Assembly: GCF_006716065.1 (NCBI RefSeq)
Contig: NZ_VFOL01000001.1
Span: 4,712,001 to 4,776,000 of the forward strand
DNA length: 64,000 nt
Source of the DNA: Salinispora arenicola
GTDB lineage: Bacteria > Actinomycetota > Actinomycetes > Mycobacteriales > Micromonosporaceae
Reading direction: 5' to 3'
This document shows, one piece after another, positions 1 to 10,234 of this stretch. Under the pieces are notes generated by a model that was not told the origin of the DNA, did not search any database, and was given only the letters and a program-made list of their open reading frames with translations. The position numbers and the translations under genes are program-made. Numbering within the stretch: the first letter of the stretch is position 1; the number at the start of each line of letters is the position of its first letter.

Positions 1-1
1 G

Positions 2-1936
2 ACCGCAGCCGGCCGGCCCGGCCGCCGATCACGGAAGAGTGTCTCCGAACCAACCCCACCGCCATCGCGACCCGGCCCGGATGCCACCGCATACGTCATC
101 TTCACCTCCGGCTCCACGGGGCAGCCGAAGGGCGTCGAGATCCAGCACCGCGCCGCCCGCACCACCATCGACGACATCGCCGACCGCTTCGGCATCCACG
201 CCGATGACCGGGTGCTGGCGCTATCCGCGCTCAGCTTCGATCTCTCCGTCTTCGACATCTACGGCGTTCTCGGCGCGGGCGGGGCGCTGGTCCTGCCCGA
301 CCCGGCCCGGCAGCGCGATCCGCAGCACTGGCTGGAACTTGCCGAGCGGCATGGCGTCACGGTGTGGAACACCGCCCCCGCACTGTTGGAGATGCTCGTC
401 GAGTACGCCGAGATCGAGCCGGAGGTCGCGAGCCGGGCGCTGCGCAACCTACGGCTGGTGATGCTCTCCGGCGACTGGATTCCGTTGACGCTGCCCGAAC
501 GATTGCGTCGACTTGCCCCACAGGCGCGGGTGATGAGTCTGGGCGGTGCGACCGAGGCGTCCATTTGGTCGATCACCTACCCGGTGACGGACGTCGCCCC
601 GGGGTGGCGGAGCATCCCCTACGGCCGGGCGTTGCGGGCCCAGTCCTTCCACATTCTCGACCCGGACGGCGGGCCGTGCCCGGTGGGTGAGCCGGGGGAA
701 CTGTTCATCGGCGGCGATGGGCTCGCCCGGGGATACATTGGCGATCCGGAGCAGACGGGGTATCGCTTCGCCCGGCACCCGCTGTTGGGTGAGCGGCTGT
801 ACCGCACCGGAGACCTGGGACGCTGGCGGACCGACGGAAACATCGAGTTCCTGGGACGCGTCGACCGGCAGGTCAAGATCCGCGGACATCGGATCGAACT
901 CGGTGAGATCGAGGCCGCGCTCGGTCGGCACCCGGCCCTGCGGCAGTGCATCGTGGCCGCGGTACGTGGTGCCGACGAGCGCCCCCGCTTGGCCGCCTAC
1001 GTGGTGCCGAAGGGGGGAGATGTCGTCCCGACCGCCGACGAATTGGCCGGGACGCTGCGCGAACGGCTGCCCGACTACATGGTTCCGAGCAAGTTCCTTG
1101 TGCTCGACTCGCTGCCGGTCACCCCGAACGGCAAGATCGACTACGCGGCACTACCCAATCCGTACCAGGCGGGGGACGCCGACGTGCCGCCACGTCACGC
1201 GACGCTCTCGCCGCCCGCGTCGCCGGTAGTTCCCCCGGTCACGTCCGCCCCACGCTTCGTCGACTGGGCCGGTACGGCGGTGGCCGAGGCGGAGGCACTC
1301 GGCCTCGAGGTCGCACTCGTCGTCCGCCCGGGGCGAATGTCACCGGCGCAGGCCCTCGTCGCGGCGACGCGCTGGCTCGACCGGGTCCACTCGGCAGGCG
1401 CCACCGCACTGGTCGAGCGGATCCCCGCTGACGGCCTCATCGAACTCGCTCAGCGGACCACCGACCCAACACGCCTCGACGCCCTTCCGCCAGCTCCACA
1501 GAGCACGCCGGCCCCACAGAGTGTGTCGGTCGCCGAACCGGCAGCAGCCGCGCTGAACCGGACCGGGCCGGAGCCTGCAGGTCACCCGGTCGCCGATGGT
1601 TGTACCGCTGATCCGGCCACCACCGACGCGGTCATCGCGGTCCTTGCAGACCTGACGGGGGAGCCGGTTCGAGCGGACAGCGCATTCGCCGCGCTGGGCG
1701 TGACCTCGCTCACGCTGGTGCTGACGCACCGCAGGCTGCGGGAGAGCATTGCGCCCCAACTCGTACTCGCGGACATGTTCGGCCATGCCACGGTGGCCTC
1801 CCTCGCCGCGCACATCACCACCTTGACCACGGCGAATAACACCCAAGCACTCGGGCCGTCGGCCGCTTCGGTGCCATCGGCCCGACGCTCGTCCCGGCTG
1901 GCCGCCCGTACCCGCGCTCAGGAGGTGGACCGGTGA
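2..1936 (+). CDS. NRPS adenylation-PCP protein (Cys-type), 5' end outside window
   Basis: The frame is open from the first bases, so the gene starts upstream. Visible in order are the A3 loop (FTSGSTGQPKG, from about position 101), A4 (FDLSVFD), A5 (GGATEASIW), A7 (YRTGD), A8 (VKIRGHRIELGEIE), A10 (NGKIDY), a linker of about 150 residues I do not recognise, and a C-terminal carrier domain with its phosphopantetheine Ser in GVTSL. Reading the specificity pocket by eye gives D-L-F-N-M-S-L-I, very close to the cysteine code, and GGATEASIW is typical of A domains paired with Cy domains in pyochelin and yersiniabactin systems. The A domain is not interrupted by a methyltransferase, unlike HMWP2. 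The next gene overlaps it by 4 bp. Inferred role: load Cys on its own PCP and possibly on the other carriers in trans. An upstream Cy or other domain may exist outside the window. Confidence 0.88.
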   Translation, partial: TAAGRPGRRSRKSVSEPTPPPSRPGPDATAYVIFTSGSTGQPKGVEIQHRAARTTIDDIADRFGIHADDRVLALSALSFDLSVFDIYGVLGAGGALVLPDPARQRDPQHWLELAERHGVTVWNTAPALLEMLVEYAEIEPEVASRALRNLRLVMLSGDWIPLTLPERLRRLAPQARVMSLGGATEASIWSITYPVTDVAPGWRSIPYGRALRAQSFHILDPDGGPCPVGEPGELFIGGDGLARGYIGDPEQTGYRFARHPLLGERLYRTGDLGRWRTDGNIEFLGRVDRQVKIRGHRIELGEIEAALGRHPALRQCIVAAVRGADERPRLAAYVVPKGGDVVPTADELAGTLRERLPDYMVPSKFLVLDSLPVTPNGKIDYAALPNPYQAGDADVPPRHATLSPPASPVVPPVTSAPRFVDWAGTAVAEAEALGLEVALVVRPGRMSPAQALVAATRWLDRVHSAGATALVERIPADGLIELAQRTTDPTRLDALPPAPQSTPAPQSVSVAEPAAAALNRTGPEPAGHPVADGCTADPATTDAVIAVLADLTGEPVRADSAFAALGVTSLTLVLTHRRLRESIAPQLVLADMFGHATVASLAAHITTLTTANNTQALGPSAASVPSARRSSRLAARTRAQEVDR

Positions 1937-4900
1937 ATACGACCGAGAACCCTGACGAGTCGTTGATCGCCGTCACCGCGCTGGACTGCCGGTTTCCCGG
2001 CGCCCCCGACACCGAAGCGTTCTGGGACCTGCTGGTCTCCGAGCGCCACGGCCTCACCCGGCACACCTCCGAGCAGCTCACTGAGCGAGGGGTGCCCCCG
2101 CGGTTGCGTGAACATACCGCATACGTCCCGGTCGGCGGTGTCATCGACGATCAGGACCGGTTCGACCCGGAGCCGTTCGGGCTCACCGACGCCGAAGCCG
2201 CGCTCATGGATCCGCAGCAACGGCTATTCCTGGAAGCGTGCTGGCGTGCCCTCGAAGCCGCCGGGCACGGCAACGGGATCGGGGCTGGAGCCGTCGGGGT
2301 GTTCGCCGGGGCGGCGCACAGTGACTATCTGATGCGCAACCTGGCCCACCGATACACCTCGGCCGCGAGTGACCCGGTCGGGAGCCTCCAGACGGCGATG
2401 GCGACCGTCGGGGACTACCTTCCGCTTCAGGTGGCACACCGTCTCGGGCTGACCGGGCCGGCGATCGCCGTCAACACGACCTGCTCCACCTCGCTGGTCG
2501 CCGTGCACCTGGCGGCTCAGTCGTTGCTGGCGGGCGAGTGTGACACCGCGCTGGCCGGAGGCGCGTCGCTGATCGTGCCCCAGGGCCTCGGCTACCTGTA
2601 CGTCCCGGACGGGATCTTCTCCATCGATGGTCGGGTACGCACATTCTCGGCCGAGGGCACCGGAATCGTTCACTCCCAGGGCGTCGGCGTCGCGGTTCTC
2701 CGTCGGCTCGCCGACGCGCGGGCCGATGGTGACCCGGTGCTGGCGGTGCTGCACGGGTCGGCGGTCAACAACGACGGCGCGAACAAGACCGGCTTCACCG
2801 CACCGTCTCCACGCGGCCAGACGCGCGTCATCGCCGAGGCGTTGGCCGTGGCCGGTGTGGAGGCGCGACAGATCAGCTACGTCGAGGCACACGGCACCGC
2901 CACCCGCCTCGGCGACGTCGTGGAGATCGGCGCATTGCGCCGCGTGTTCGGTTCCGCCGGTCCGGCCTGGTGCGCCCTGGGCTCGGTAAAAAGCAATATC
3001 GGGCACGCCAACTCGGCCGCCGGCATCGCTGGATTCGCCAAGACCGTGCTCGCGCTGCACCACGGGGTCCTTCCGGCCACCCTCGACGCCGAACCACTCA
3101 ACCCGGACCTTCACCTGGACGACTCCCCGTTCACCGTCGCCCGACGCACCGCCGACTGGTCCGGGGCGCGGTACGCGGGCGTGAGCTCGTTCGGCATCGG
3201 CGGCACGAACTGTCACGTTGTGCTCGGCAGCGCACCGGCCGTGTCCACCCCCGAACCCGACCCGCGTCCCCAACTGGTGTTGCTCTCCGCCACCAGCGAC
3301 GCCGCCCTGGCCGAGAGCGTCACCGACGTTGCCGACACGGTTCACACCACGACGGTGGCGCCCGCCGACCTCGCGTACACCCTGCACGACGGGCGACCGT
3401 TCCGGCGGCATCGCGTCGCGGCGGTTGTCACCGGTGATCGCGTCGGCGACCGCGCTGCCCTGCGCGCTGCCGTCCGCCGCGCGGCGGGCACACGTGTTCC
3501 CAAGGTTGTCTTCCTGTTCCCCGGCGGTGGTGCCCAGTACCCCGGCATGGGCCGTGGGCTGATGGCCGACGAGCCGGAGTTCGCCGACACCGTACGGGAA
3601 TGCGGGGCGCTGTTCGACGAACCCGGCCGGCCCCGGCTGACCGAGCTGATCGAGGCCGACCCCGCCGACGCCGCCGCGCTGCGGCTCGCCCGCGACCCGG
3701 CGTACGGCCTACCGGCGCTGTTCACCGTGTCGTTGGCCACCGCGCGCGTGCTCATCCGGTGGGGTATACGACCGGACGTCGTGGTGGGGCACAGCCTGGG
3801 CGAGTACGTCGCGGCGGTGGTGGCCGGCGCGCTGCCGGTAGCGGACGCGGCGGCCCTGGTGCGGGTCCGGTCCCGAGGGATGTCACGGGCTGCCGGTCAG
3901 GGCGCGATGCTTGCTGTTCCCCGGCCCGAGACAGAGGTCGCCACGCTGCTGACCGACCACCCCGACTTAGATCTGGCCGCGGTCAACGCCCCCGCCTCGT
4001 GCGTGGTCTCCGGGACCGAGGCAGCGGTGGCCGCGCTGGAGTCACGGCTGGCCGCAGACGGTGTCCAACCCACTCGACTTCGGTTGGACGCCGCCGCCCA
4101 CTCGCGACTCGTTGACCCCGTCCTGCCCGAACTCCGGGCGGCGGCCTCGGGCGTGGACGCCCGGACACCGCTGGTGCTGCTGGCCACCACCCTCACCGGT
4201 GACTTCCTCACCTCCGCGCCCGACGCTGACCACTGGGCACCGCACCTGCGGTCCGTGGTGCGTTTCTCCGACGCGCTAACCACCGCCATCGGCGACGGCC
4301 CGGCCGTGGTCGTGCAGACCGGACCTGGTGGCGGCCTGCTGCAGCTTGCCCGCAAACACCCGGCGGTGAATCTGACGGCGACCATCGCCACCTTCCCCGA
4401 GCCGGACGAACCCGGTGACGAACGGGCCGCGTTGCTCACCGCCGCCGGTGAACTCTGGACGTGGGGTGTGGATGTCAGCGCCGAGGCCCTGCACCGGCCT
4501 GGCCGGCGGCGGGTGGCACTGCCTGGTCACCCGTTCGATCGACGGCCGCTGTGGATCGACCCGCCCGAACCGGAGGCGGAACCCACCGCGGATGCCCCGA
4601 ATGAGGACGAACCCTTCCAGGTGCCGGTCTGGCTACCTGTACCGACACTGGACGAACCGGCCAGCGTCACCGGCCGATGGCTGCTGGACGGGCCCGAGGA
4701 CGAGCCCTTGGTGGAGGCGGTACGTGCTCATCTGAGCGCCGCTGGCGCCCAGGTTGCCGACCGCGCCGAGGTCACCGCCGACGCCACGATCCCGTGCGCC
4801 GGTGTGATCGTGTTCGACCTCGCGCCCGACGGCGACGACCCCGCCGCGCAGGTGACCGGAGCGGTCCTACGCCACGCCGAATTGGCCCGCCTCACCGCCA

Positions 4901-7900
4901 CCTGGGCCCACGACAGTTGTCTGCTGCACATCACCCGGGCCGTCCAGCAGGTCGAGAGCACCGACCGGCCGGATCCCGCCGCTGCAGCCGGCACGGCCGT
5001 ACCGCGGATCCTGGCACAGGAGTTCCCCGGACTGCGATGGCGCGCCGTCGACCTACCGGTAGCCGGGGAGCCGAACGAACTGGCCCGCCGGGTCGCTGAA
5101 GAGGCGACGGACCTGGCCACCGGCGATCGGACCGGAGCGGAGGTGGCGCTCCGCGGAAGACACCGCTGGCGGCGCACCGTGAACCCGTGGCGGCCCCGTT
5201 CGGACGGACCGACGGACCGGACGGATGCGGGTACCGCGCTGCTCATTGGCGGGTTGGGCGACGTCGGTCTCACCATGGCCGACCATCTGGCCGAGCGGGG
5301 TTGGCGGGTCGTCGTCACCGGCCGTACCGGCCTGGCACCCGAAGCGGCACCAGGTAGCCCGGCAGCCGACCGGATCGAGGCAGTCCGGCGACTGACCGAC
5401 CGTGGTCTCCCGGTGGAGGTACGCGCGGTCGACGCCGGAGATCCCGTGGCCACCGGCGCACTGCTGCGTGACATCGTCGACCGGTTCGGCCGGCTGGACC
5501 TCGTAGTCCACGGCGCGGGCGTGGTCGCCTCGACGGCGGTCACCCCCCTGCGGTCAGTCGACCCCGAGGCGGCGCGTGGCCACGCGCGGGCCAAGGTGTC
5601 GGCGGCCGTCGCCCTGCGGCGGGCCCTCGTGGAGTTGCCCGAGGAGGCCCGCCCCGCCACCGTACTGCTGATGTCGTCGGCGACGACCCTGGTGGGCGGC
5701 CTGGGACTGGCTCCGTACGCTGCGGCGAACCGCTACCTGGACGCGCTGGCGGAGCAACAGGGCGCGGGGGGCGGCACGGTCTGGCTCAGCGTGGCCTGGG
5801 ACGGCTGGCGGGTCGGCCCGGGCGGCACCGAGCGGGCCGTCGCGTCTCGGCACTCGATCGGGCGGCGGGACGGCATGCGGGCACTGGATCGGCTGCTCGC
5901 CCTGGCCGGCCGTGGGCGGGCCCCCGCGCTGGTCGCGGTCTCTCCCGCCGAGCTGCGCCCCCGCCTGTCCGGCGGGGCAGTCGGCACCCGGCGACACGTC
6001 GCGCCCGCGAGGCGGAACGGCCAGGCCGAAAACAGTGCCCGTGGGGACGCGGAGGCGACCCTCGCCAAGGTCTGGTCGGAACTGCTCGGTTTCGAGGTGT
6101 CCGACCGGGACGCCGACTTCTTCGCCCTCGGCGGGCACTCGCTGCTCGCCACCCGGATGCTGGCTCGACTGCGGGACGAGCACGGTGTCCACCTGCGCTT
6201 GCAGGATCTCCTGGCACGACCGACCGTCGCGTCGCTGGCGGCGCTCCTGCCAACGGCCAGCGAGGCCGACCCGCTCCTGCCGACGGCCGGCGATTCCGAC
6301 CCGACAGACGACACCGGTCCGCCCGCCGGCACGGCATCTCCGGCTGGCCAGGAGTCCACGGAAGCCGGACCGGACGGGGACGGGCCACGGGAGTTCCCAC
6401 TGACTCGGGTACAGCACGCGTACTGGGTCGGCGGCTCAGGTGGCTACCGGCTCGGTGACGTGCCCTGCTCGTTCCACCTGGAACACGACTGTCCTGGGCT
6501 GGACATGGCCCGATACGAGGACGCGTGGAACGCCGTGATTGCCCGGCACCCGATGCTCCGCGCGATCATCACTCCTGAAGGCCGCAACCGCATCCTCGAC
6601 CGGGTGCCCCGGTACCGCATTCGGGTCCGGGACCTCTCCGCGCTCGACGAACCCGTCCGGCTGGAGAAGCTCTCCCGGATCAGAGCGGAGATGGTGGGGC
6701 GGGAACCTCGTCCGGGTCGCTGGCCGCTGGTCGACATCCGCGCCGCCCGGCTGCCCGGCGGGATCGTACGCCTCTTCGTCAACGTCGACGTGCTCGTCTG
6801 CGACACCGCCAGCTTCCTGCTCTGGGACCGCGAGCTGCGCGCCCGGTACGAGGATCCGCACGTCGAGCTGCCACGGGTGGGCACGACCTTCGCCGCGTGC
6901 GTCGCCGCGCTGGAACGGCGCGCGCACAGCCCGGAACGTGAACGCGCGGCGCGCTACTGGCGCGACCGGCTCGACACCCTGCCCGGGGCCCCCGCGCTGC
7001 CGGTCCGTCCGGCAGAGCCCGGAGCCCGGCCCCGGTTCGCGCGACGCACCGCACGGCTGGAGCCGGCACAGTGGCAGGCGCTCCGGGCGGAGGCGGCCCG
7101 GCGTGGCCTTACCCCGACCGCCGTGCTACTCGCGGCATACGGGGACGCGCTGGCGGCCTGGTCCGGACAGGGACGGTTCGCCATCACCCTGACCCTGTTT
7201 GACCGCCCACCGGTGCATCCGGACGTCAACCTGGTCGTCGGGGACTTCACCTCCCTGCTGCTGCACGAGGTCGACCGGGCCCGCCCCGGGACGTTCGCCG
7301 ACGACGCAAGCGAAGCGCAGCGGACCCTCTTCCGCGACCTGGACCACCGCGAGTTCTCTGCGCTGGAAACGCTGGCCGAAAGATCGGCGCGCAGCGGCGC
7401 CACCGAGTCCGTACCCGTGGTGTTCACCAGCGCGCTGGGGCTGACCGATCCGCTCGGCGGCGAGCACGATCTGGACTGGATGGGCAACCCTGTCTACGGC
7501 ATCAGCAGCACGCCGCAGACCTGGCTCGACCACCAGGTGATCGAGCAGCATGGCGCCCTGCTTCTGCAATGGGACGTGTTGGAGAACGTCCTACCCGCCG
7601 ACGAGGCGGACGAGGCGTTCTCCGGCTACGTCGATTGGGTGCGCCGGCTGGCCGACGAGACCGAGGAGTGGGATACACCCAGGCCGGCAGGGCCGAGCGC
7701 GGCCGGGCGATCGAGCCCGACCGGGCCACCGCACCGCGAGTCAGTGGGGACGGGCACGGGCGAGACCGCGCTGCTGCTGCGCGCCGGTGCCGCCGAGCCC
7801 CCGCTGTTCCTGATTCATCCGTCCGGTGGTGACGTGCTCTGCTACGGCGAACTCGTCAGGCTGTTGGCCGACGACCGCCCGGTGGTCGGGCTCACCGACC

Positions 7901-8664
7901 CCGCCCTCACCGGAGGCGTCGGGCCCGCGGACATCCCAGCCCTGGCCGAGCACTACCTGGACGCGGTGCGCCAACACCAACCGCACGGCCCGTACCTGCT
8001 CGGTGGCTGGTCGATGGGGGGCACGTTGGCCCACGAGATGGCCTGCCTGCTCGAACGGCGTGGCGAGCGCACCGCCCTGCTGCTCATGATCGACTCGAAC
8101 ACGCCGGACCGGATCAGGACTCTGCACGGCCAGGGGGCTCCGCAGGCCATCGCCGCGGTGCGCTACCTGCACTCACTGGCGGCGTTCCTCGACCTGGACC
8201 TCGGATTCGGCCCGGCCGAGGAAGCCGAGCTTCTTGACCGCACCGGCGACGACATCCGTCGTGCCGTCACGCAACGGCTACGCGACGCTGGCTTGTTGAG
8301 CCGGCGGGACACCGCCGACATCCGGCTGCGGGTGTTCGAGCGGCACCTGCGGATTCTCGGGGAGCACCGGGCGGGTCACCTTAGCGATCCGACAACCCGG
8401 CTGCTCCTCGTCCGGGCCGCGCTGCCGTCGCCCCACAACAGCGGCGTGGGCATGGGCGTGGACGACGCGCCTGACCTGTCCCGGCTCGGTTGGGACGGCC
8501 ACGTGCGCGGCCCGATACACGAGGTGGTCGTCGAGGGGCACCACTACTCGCTGCTCACCGGGGACGCCGCCAAGACGATCGCCGAACACCTCAACAGGAC
8601 ACTCGCGGCGCTGCCGCATCCGCTCCGACAACCATCCGACGCTGCGACATCCGATCTCACCTAG
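1933..8664 (+). CDS. Hybrid PKS-NRPS, KS-AT-KR-ACP-Cy-TE (HMWP1-like)
   Basis: This 2243-residue megasynthase starts at a GTG that overlaps the upstream stop, behind a strong GGAGGTGG site. KS: residues 1-430 with Cys184 (TTCSTS) and the HGTA and GHAN histidines. AT: about 525-830 with Ser621 in GHSLGE; the extender is not clear because the usual HAFH motif is replaced by AAAH. KR: about 1100-1330 with GGLGDVG at 1106 and Tyr1262/Asn1266. ACP: Ser1403 in GGHSL. Cy domain: about 1485-1920 with the DxxxxD motif at Asp1619/Asp1624, FTS Thr1832 and WLD Asp1866 intact. TE: about 1950-2230 with Ser2027 (GWSMG) and His2203/2204. Yersiniabactin HMWP1 is KS-AT-MT-KR-ACP-Cy-PCP-MT-TE, so both MT domains and the last PCP are missing here. 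Two free MT genes lie downstream. The likely job is malonyl extension, ketoreduction, a final Cys condensation/heterocyclization and release. Confidence 0.92.
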   Translation: MNTTENPDESLIAVTALDCRFPGAPDTEAFWDLLVSERHGLTRHTSEQLTERGVPPRLREHTAYVPVGGVIDDQDRFDPEPFGLTDAEAALMDPQQRLFLEACWRALEAAGHGNGIGAGAVGVFAGAAHSDYLMRNLAHRYTSAASDPVGSLQTAMATVGDYLPLQVAHRLGLTGPAIAVNTTCSTSLVAVHLAAQSLLAGECDTALAGGASLIVPQGLGYLYVPDGIFSIDGRVRTFSAEGTGIVHSQGVGVAVLRRLADARADGDPVLAVLHGSAVNNDGANKTGFTAPSPRGQTRVIAEALAVAGVEARQISYVEAHGTATRLGDVVEIGALRRVFGSAGPAWCALGSVKSNIGHANSAAGIAGFAKTVLALHHGVLPATLDAEPLNPDLHLDDSPFTVARRTADWSGARYAGVSSFGIGGTNCHVVLGSAPAVSTPEPDPRPQLVLLSATSDAALAESVTDVADTVHTTTVAPADLAYTLHDGRPFRRHRVAAVVTGDRVGDRAALRAAVRRAAGTRVPKVVFLFPGGGAQYPGMGRGLMADEPEFADTVRECGALFDEPGRPRLTELIEADPADAAALRLARDPAYGLPALFTVSLATARVLIRWGIRPDVVVGHSLGEYVAAVVAGALPVADAAALVRVRSRGMSRAAGQGAMLAVPRPETEVATLLTDHPDLDLAAVNAPASCVVSGTEAAVAALESRLAADGVQPTRLRLDAAAHSRLVDPVLPELRAAASGVDARTPLVLLATTLTGDFLTSAPDADHWAPHLRSVVRFSDALTTAIGDGPAVVVQTGPGGGLLQLARKHPAVNLTATIATFPEPDEPGDERAALLTAAGELWTWGVDVSAEALHRPGRRRVALPGHPFDRRPLWIDPPEPEAEPTADAPNEDEPFQVPVWLPVPTLDEPASVTGRWLLDGPEDEPLVEAVRAHLSAAGAQVADRAEVTADATIPCAGVIVFDLAPDGDDPAAQVTGAVLRHAELARLTATWAHDSCLLHITRAVQQVESTDRPDPAAAAGTAVPRILAQEFPGLRWRAVDLPVAGEPNELARRVAEEATDLATGDRTGAEVALRGRHRWRRTVNPWRPRSDGPTDRTDAGTALLIGGLGDVGLTMADHLAERGWRVVVTGRTGLAPEAAPGSPAADRIEAVRRLTDRGLPVEVRAVDAGDPVATGALLRDIVDRFGRLDLVVHGAGVVASTAVTPLRSVDPEAARGHARAKVSAAVALRRALVELPEEARPATVLLMSSATTLVGGLGLAPYAAANRYLDALAEQQGAGGGTVWLSVAWDGWRVGPGGTERAVASRHSIGRRDGMRALDRLLALAGRGRAPALVAVSPAELRPRLSGGAVGTRRHVAPARRNGQAENSARGDAEATLAKVWSELLGFEVSDRDADFFALGGHSLLATRMLARLRDEHGVHLRLQDLLARPTVASLAALLPTASEADPLLPTAGDSDPTDDTGPPAGTASPAGQESTEAGPDGDGPREFPLTRVQHAYWVGGSGGYRLGDVPCSFHLEHDCPGLDMARYEDAWNAVIARHPMLRAIITPEGRNRILDRVPRYRIRVRDLSALDEPVRLEKLSRIRAEMVGREPRPGRWPLVDIRAARLPGGIVRLFVNVDVLVCDTASFLLWDRELRARYEDPHVELPRVGTTFAACVAALERRAHSPERERAARYWRDRLDTLPGAPALPVRPAEPGARPRFARRTARLEPAQWQALRAEAARRGLTPTAVLLAAYGDALAAWSGQGRFAITLTLFDRPPVHPDVNLVVGDFTSLLLHEVDRARPGTFADDASEAQRTLFRDLDHREFSALETLAERSARSGATESVPVVFTSALGLTDPLGGEHDLDWMGNPVYGISSTPQTWLDHQVIEQHGALLLQWDVLENVLPADEADEAFSGYVDWVRRLADETEEWDTPRPAGPSAAGRSSPTGPPHRESVGTGTGETALLLRAGAAEPPLFLIHPSGGDVLCYGELVRLLADDRPVVGLTDPALTGGVGPADIPALAEHYLDAVRQHQPHGPYLLGGWSMGGTLAHEMACLLERRGERTALLLMIDSNTPDRIRTLHGQGAPQAIAAVRYLHSLAAFLDLDLGFGPAEEAELLDRTGDDIRRAVTQRLRDAGLLSRRDTADIRLRVFERHLRILGEHRAGHLSDPTTRLLLVRAALPSPHNSGVGMGVDDAPDLSRLGWDGHVRGPIHEVVVEGHHYSLLTGDAAKTIAEHLNRTLAALPHPLRQPSDAATSDLT

Positions 8665-8680
8665 CTAACGGAAGAAACTG

Positions 8681-10234
8681 ATGCCTACCCCTGTCAGATC
8701 CCGCCTGCTCCGGCGCGGGCTGCTGCCCCTCACCATCGCCGCCCTGCTGCTGGCCGGCTGCGGCACCGACACCACGACCGGTAGTTCCGCCGACGAGCCC
8801 GGCACGCCGGTCGACGGCGGCACCCTGCGCTACGTCGTACCGGGATCGCCGGCGACCGCGAGCAACGACCCACATGGCGGGCTCGGCAACGAGTCCGACC
8901 TCATGCGCTTCGCGCTGACCTACGACGTGCTCACCGTGCCCGGCGCCGACGGCACCCCGCAGCCGCGCCTGGCCCAAACGTGGAAGGCGAACCAGAGCCT
9001 GGACCGCTGGACGTTTCACCTGCGCGAGGACGCCACCTTCACCGACGGCCAGCCGGTACTCGCCAAGGACGTGCTCTACTCGCTGACCCGGATAGCGGAC
9101 AAGGCCGCCGAGAACTACGGCCGACTGGCCGACTTCGACATGGCCGCCGCCAGCGCACCAGACGACCACACGGTGGTGTTGGCGACCCGGGCGCCGATGG
9201 CTGAAGCACCGAAGGCGCTGGAATCGATCAGCTTCGTCGTTCCCGAGGGCAGCACGGACTTCGCCGAGCCGGTCCGCGGCTCAGGACCCTTCCGGATGAC
9301 CGAGACCGACGCCCAGACCGCCGTACTCCTGCGAAACGACGACTGGTGGGGCGAACGACCGCACCTGGACCGAATCGAGATCCGGGCCGTCGCCGACCCG
9401 CAGGCCCGCGCCGCTGCCGTGACCTCCGGCCAGGCGGACGTCGCCGGAAGCGTCAGCCCGGCGGCGGTCAAGGCTGCCGAGGCCGGCGGTGACGTGCAGG
9501 TGGTCCGCCGCAAGGGCGTGACCGAGTACCCGATCATCATGCGCCTGGACTCCGCACCGTTCGACGATCCACGAGTGCGGGAGGCGTTCCGTCTCGCGAC
9601 CGACCGGCAGGCCCTCGTCGACACGGTGTTCCTCGGATACGGCCAGATCGCCAACGATCTGCCCACCCCGTACGACCCGTCGTACCCGCAGGATCTGACG
9701 CAGCGCACCCGGGACCTGGACCGGGCCAGGGACCTACTCGAGCAGGCCGGACACGCGGACGGGCTGACGCTGACCCTGCACACCACGACGTCGTACCCCG
9801 GCATGGACACCGCGGCCACCCTGTGGGCCAGGCAACTCGCCGACGTCGGCGTACAGGTCGACGTGAAGGTGGAGCCAGCCGACACCTACTGGACCGCCAT
9901 CTACGCCAAGAAGGACTTCTACGTCGGCTACTACGGCGGCATCTCCTTCCCCGACCTAGTACGCGTCGGTCTGCTGGCCGCCTCGCCGACCAACGAGACC
10001 GCCTGGCGCAACGCGTCGTTCGACGCCGAGTTCAACGCCGCCATGGGCATTCTGGACCCGGCCGAGCGCAACACCCGACTGGCCCGTATCCAGCAGGACC
10101 TATGGCGCGACGGCGGGTACGTGGTGTGGGGCGTCGGTGATGGGTTGGACCTGACTGCCCCCGGTGTGCACGCTCTGCCCGACGGTCCCGGCTTCCAGCG
10201 GATGTTCATCGAACGCGCCTGGAAGACGAGGTGA
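8681..10234 (+). CDS. ABC transporter substrate-binding lipoprotein (SBP family 5, Opp/Nik type)
   Basis: The 517-residue protein starts with a lipoprotein signal (Arg-rich n-region, hydrophobic core, lipobox LLAGC with Cys27) and continues as a family 5 solute-binding protein, the class that binds oligopeptides, nickel complexes or metallophores. It would be anchored outside the membrane. GGAAG stands just before the ATG. The gene is 16 bp after the megasynthase and overlaps the first permease by 4 bp, so it is part of the assembly-line operon. Location within a thiazoline metallophore operon suggests uptake of the metal-loaded product, as in the staphylopine Cnt or NikABCDE systems; peptide uptake cannot be excluded from sequence. 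Confidence 0.9.
   Translation: MPTPVRSRLLRRGLLPLTIAALLLAGCGTDTTTGSSADEPGTPVDGGTLRYVVPGSPATASNDPHGGLGNESDLMRFALTYDVLTVPGADGTPQPRLAQTWKANQSLDRWTFHLREDATFTDGQPVLAKDVLYSLTRIADKAAENYGRLADFDMAAASAPDDHTVVLATRAPMAEAPKALESISFVVPEGSTDFAEPVRGSGPFRMTETDAQTAVLLRNDDWWGERPHLDRIEIRAVADPQARAAAVTSGQADVAGSVSPAAVKAAEAGGDVQVVRRKGVTEYPIIMRLDSAPFDDPRVREAFRLATDRQALVDTVFLGYGQIANDLPTPYDPSYPQDLTQRTRDLDRARDLLEQAGHADGLTLTLHTTTSYPGMDTAATLWARQLADVGVQVDVKVEPADTYWTAIYAKKDFYVGYYGGISFPDLVRVGLLAASPTNETAWRNASFDAEFNAAMGILDPAERNTRLARIQQDLWRDGGYVVWGVGDGLDLTAPGVHALPDGPGFQRMFIERAWKTR

Noticed and set aside
2224..3411. 395-codon open frame on the minus strand inside the KS region
   Set aside because: It is antisense to the conserved KS/AT coding sequence, has no family motif, and long antisense frames are common in high-GC genes.
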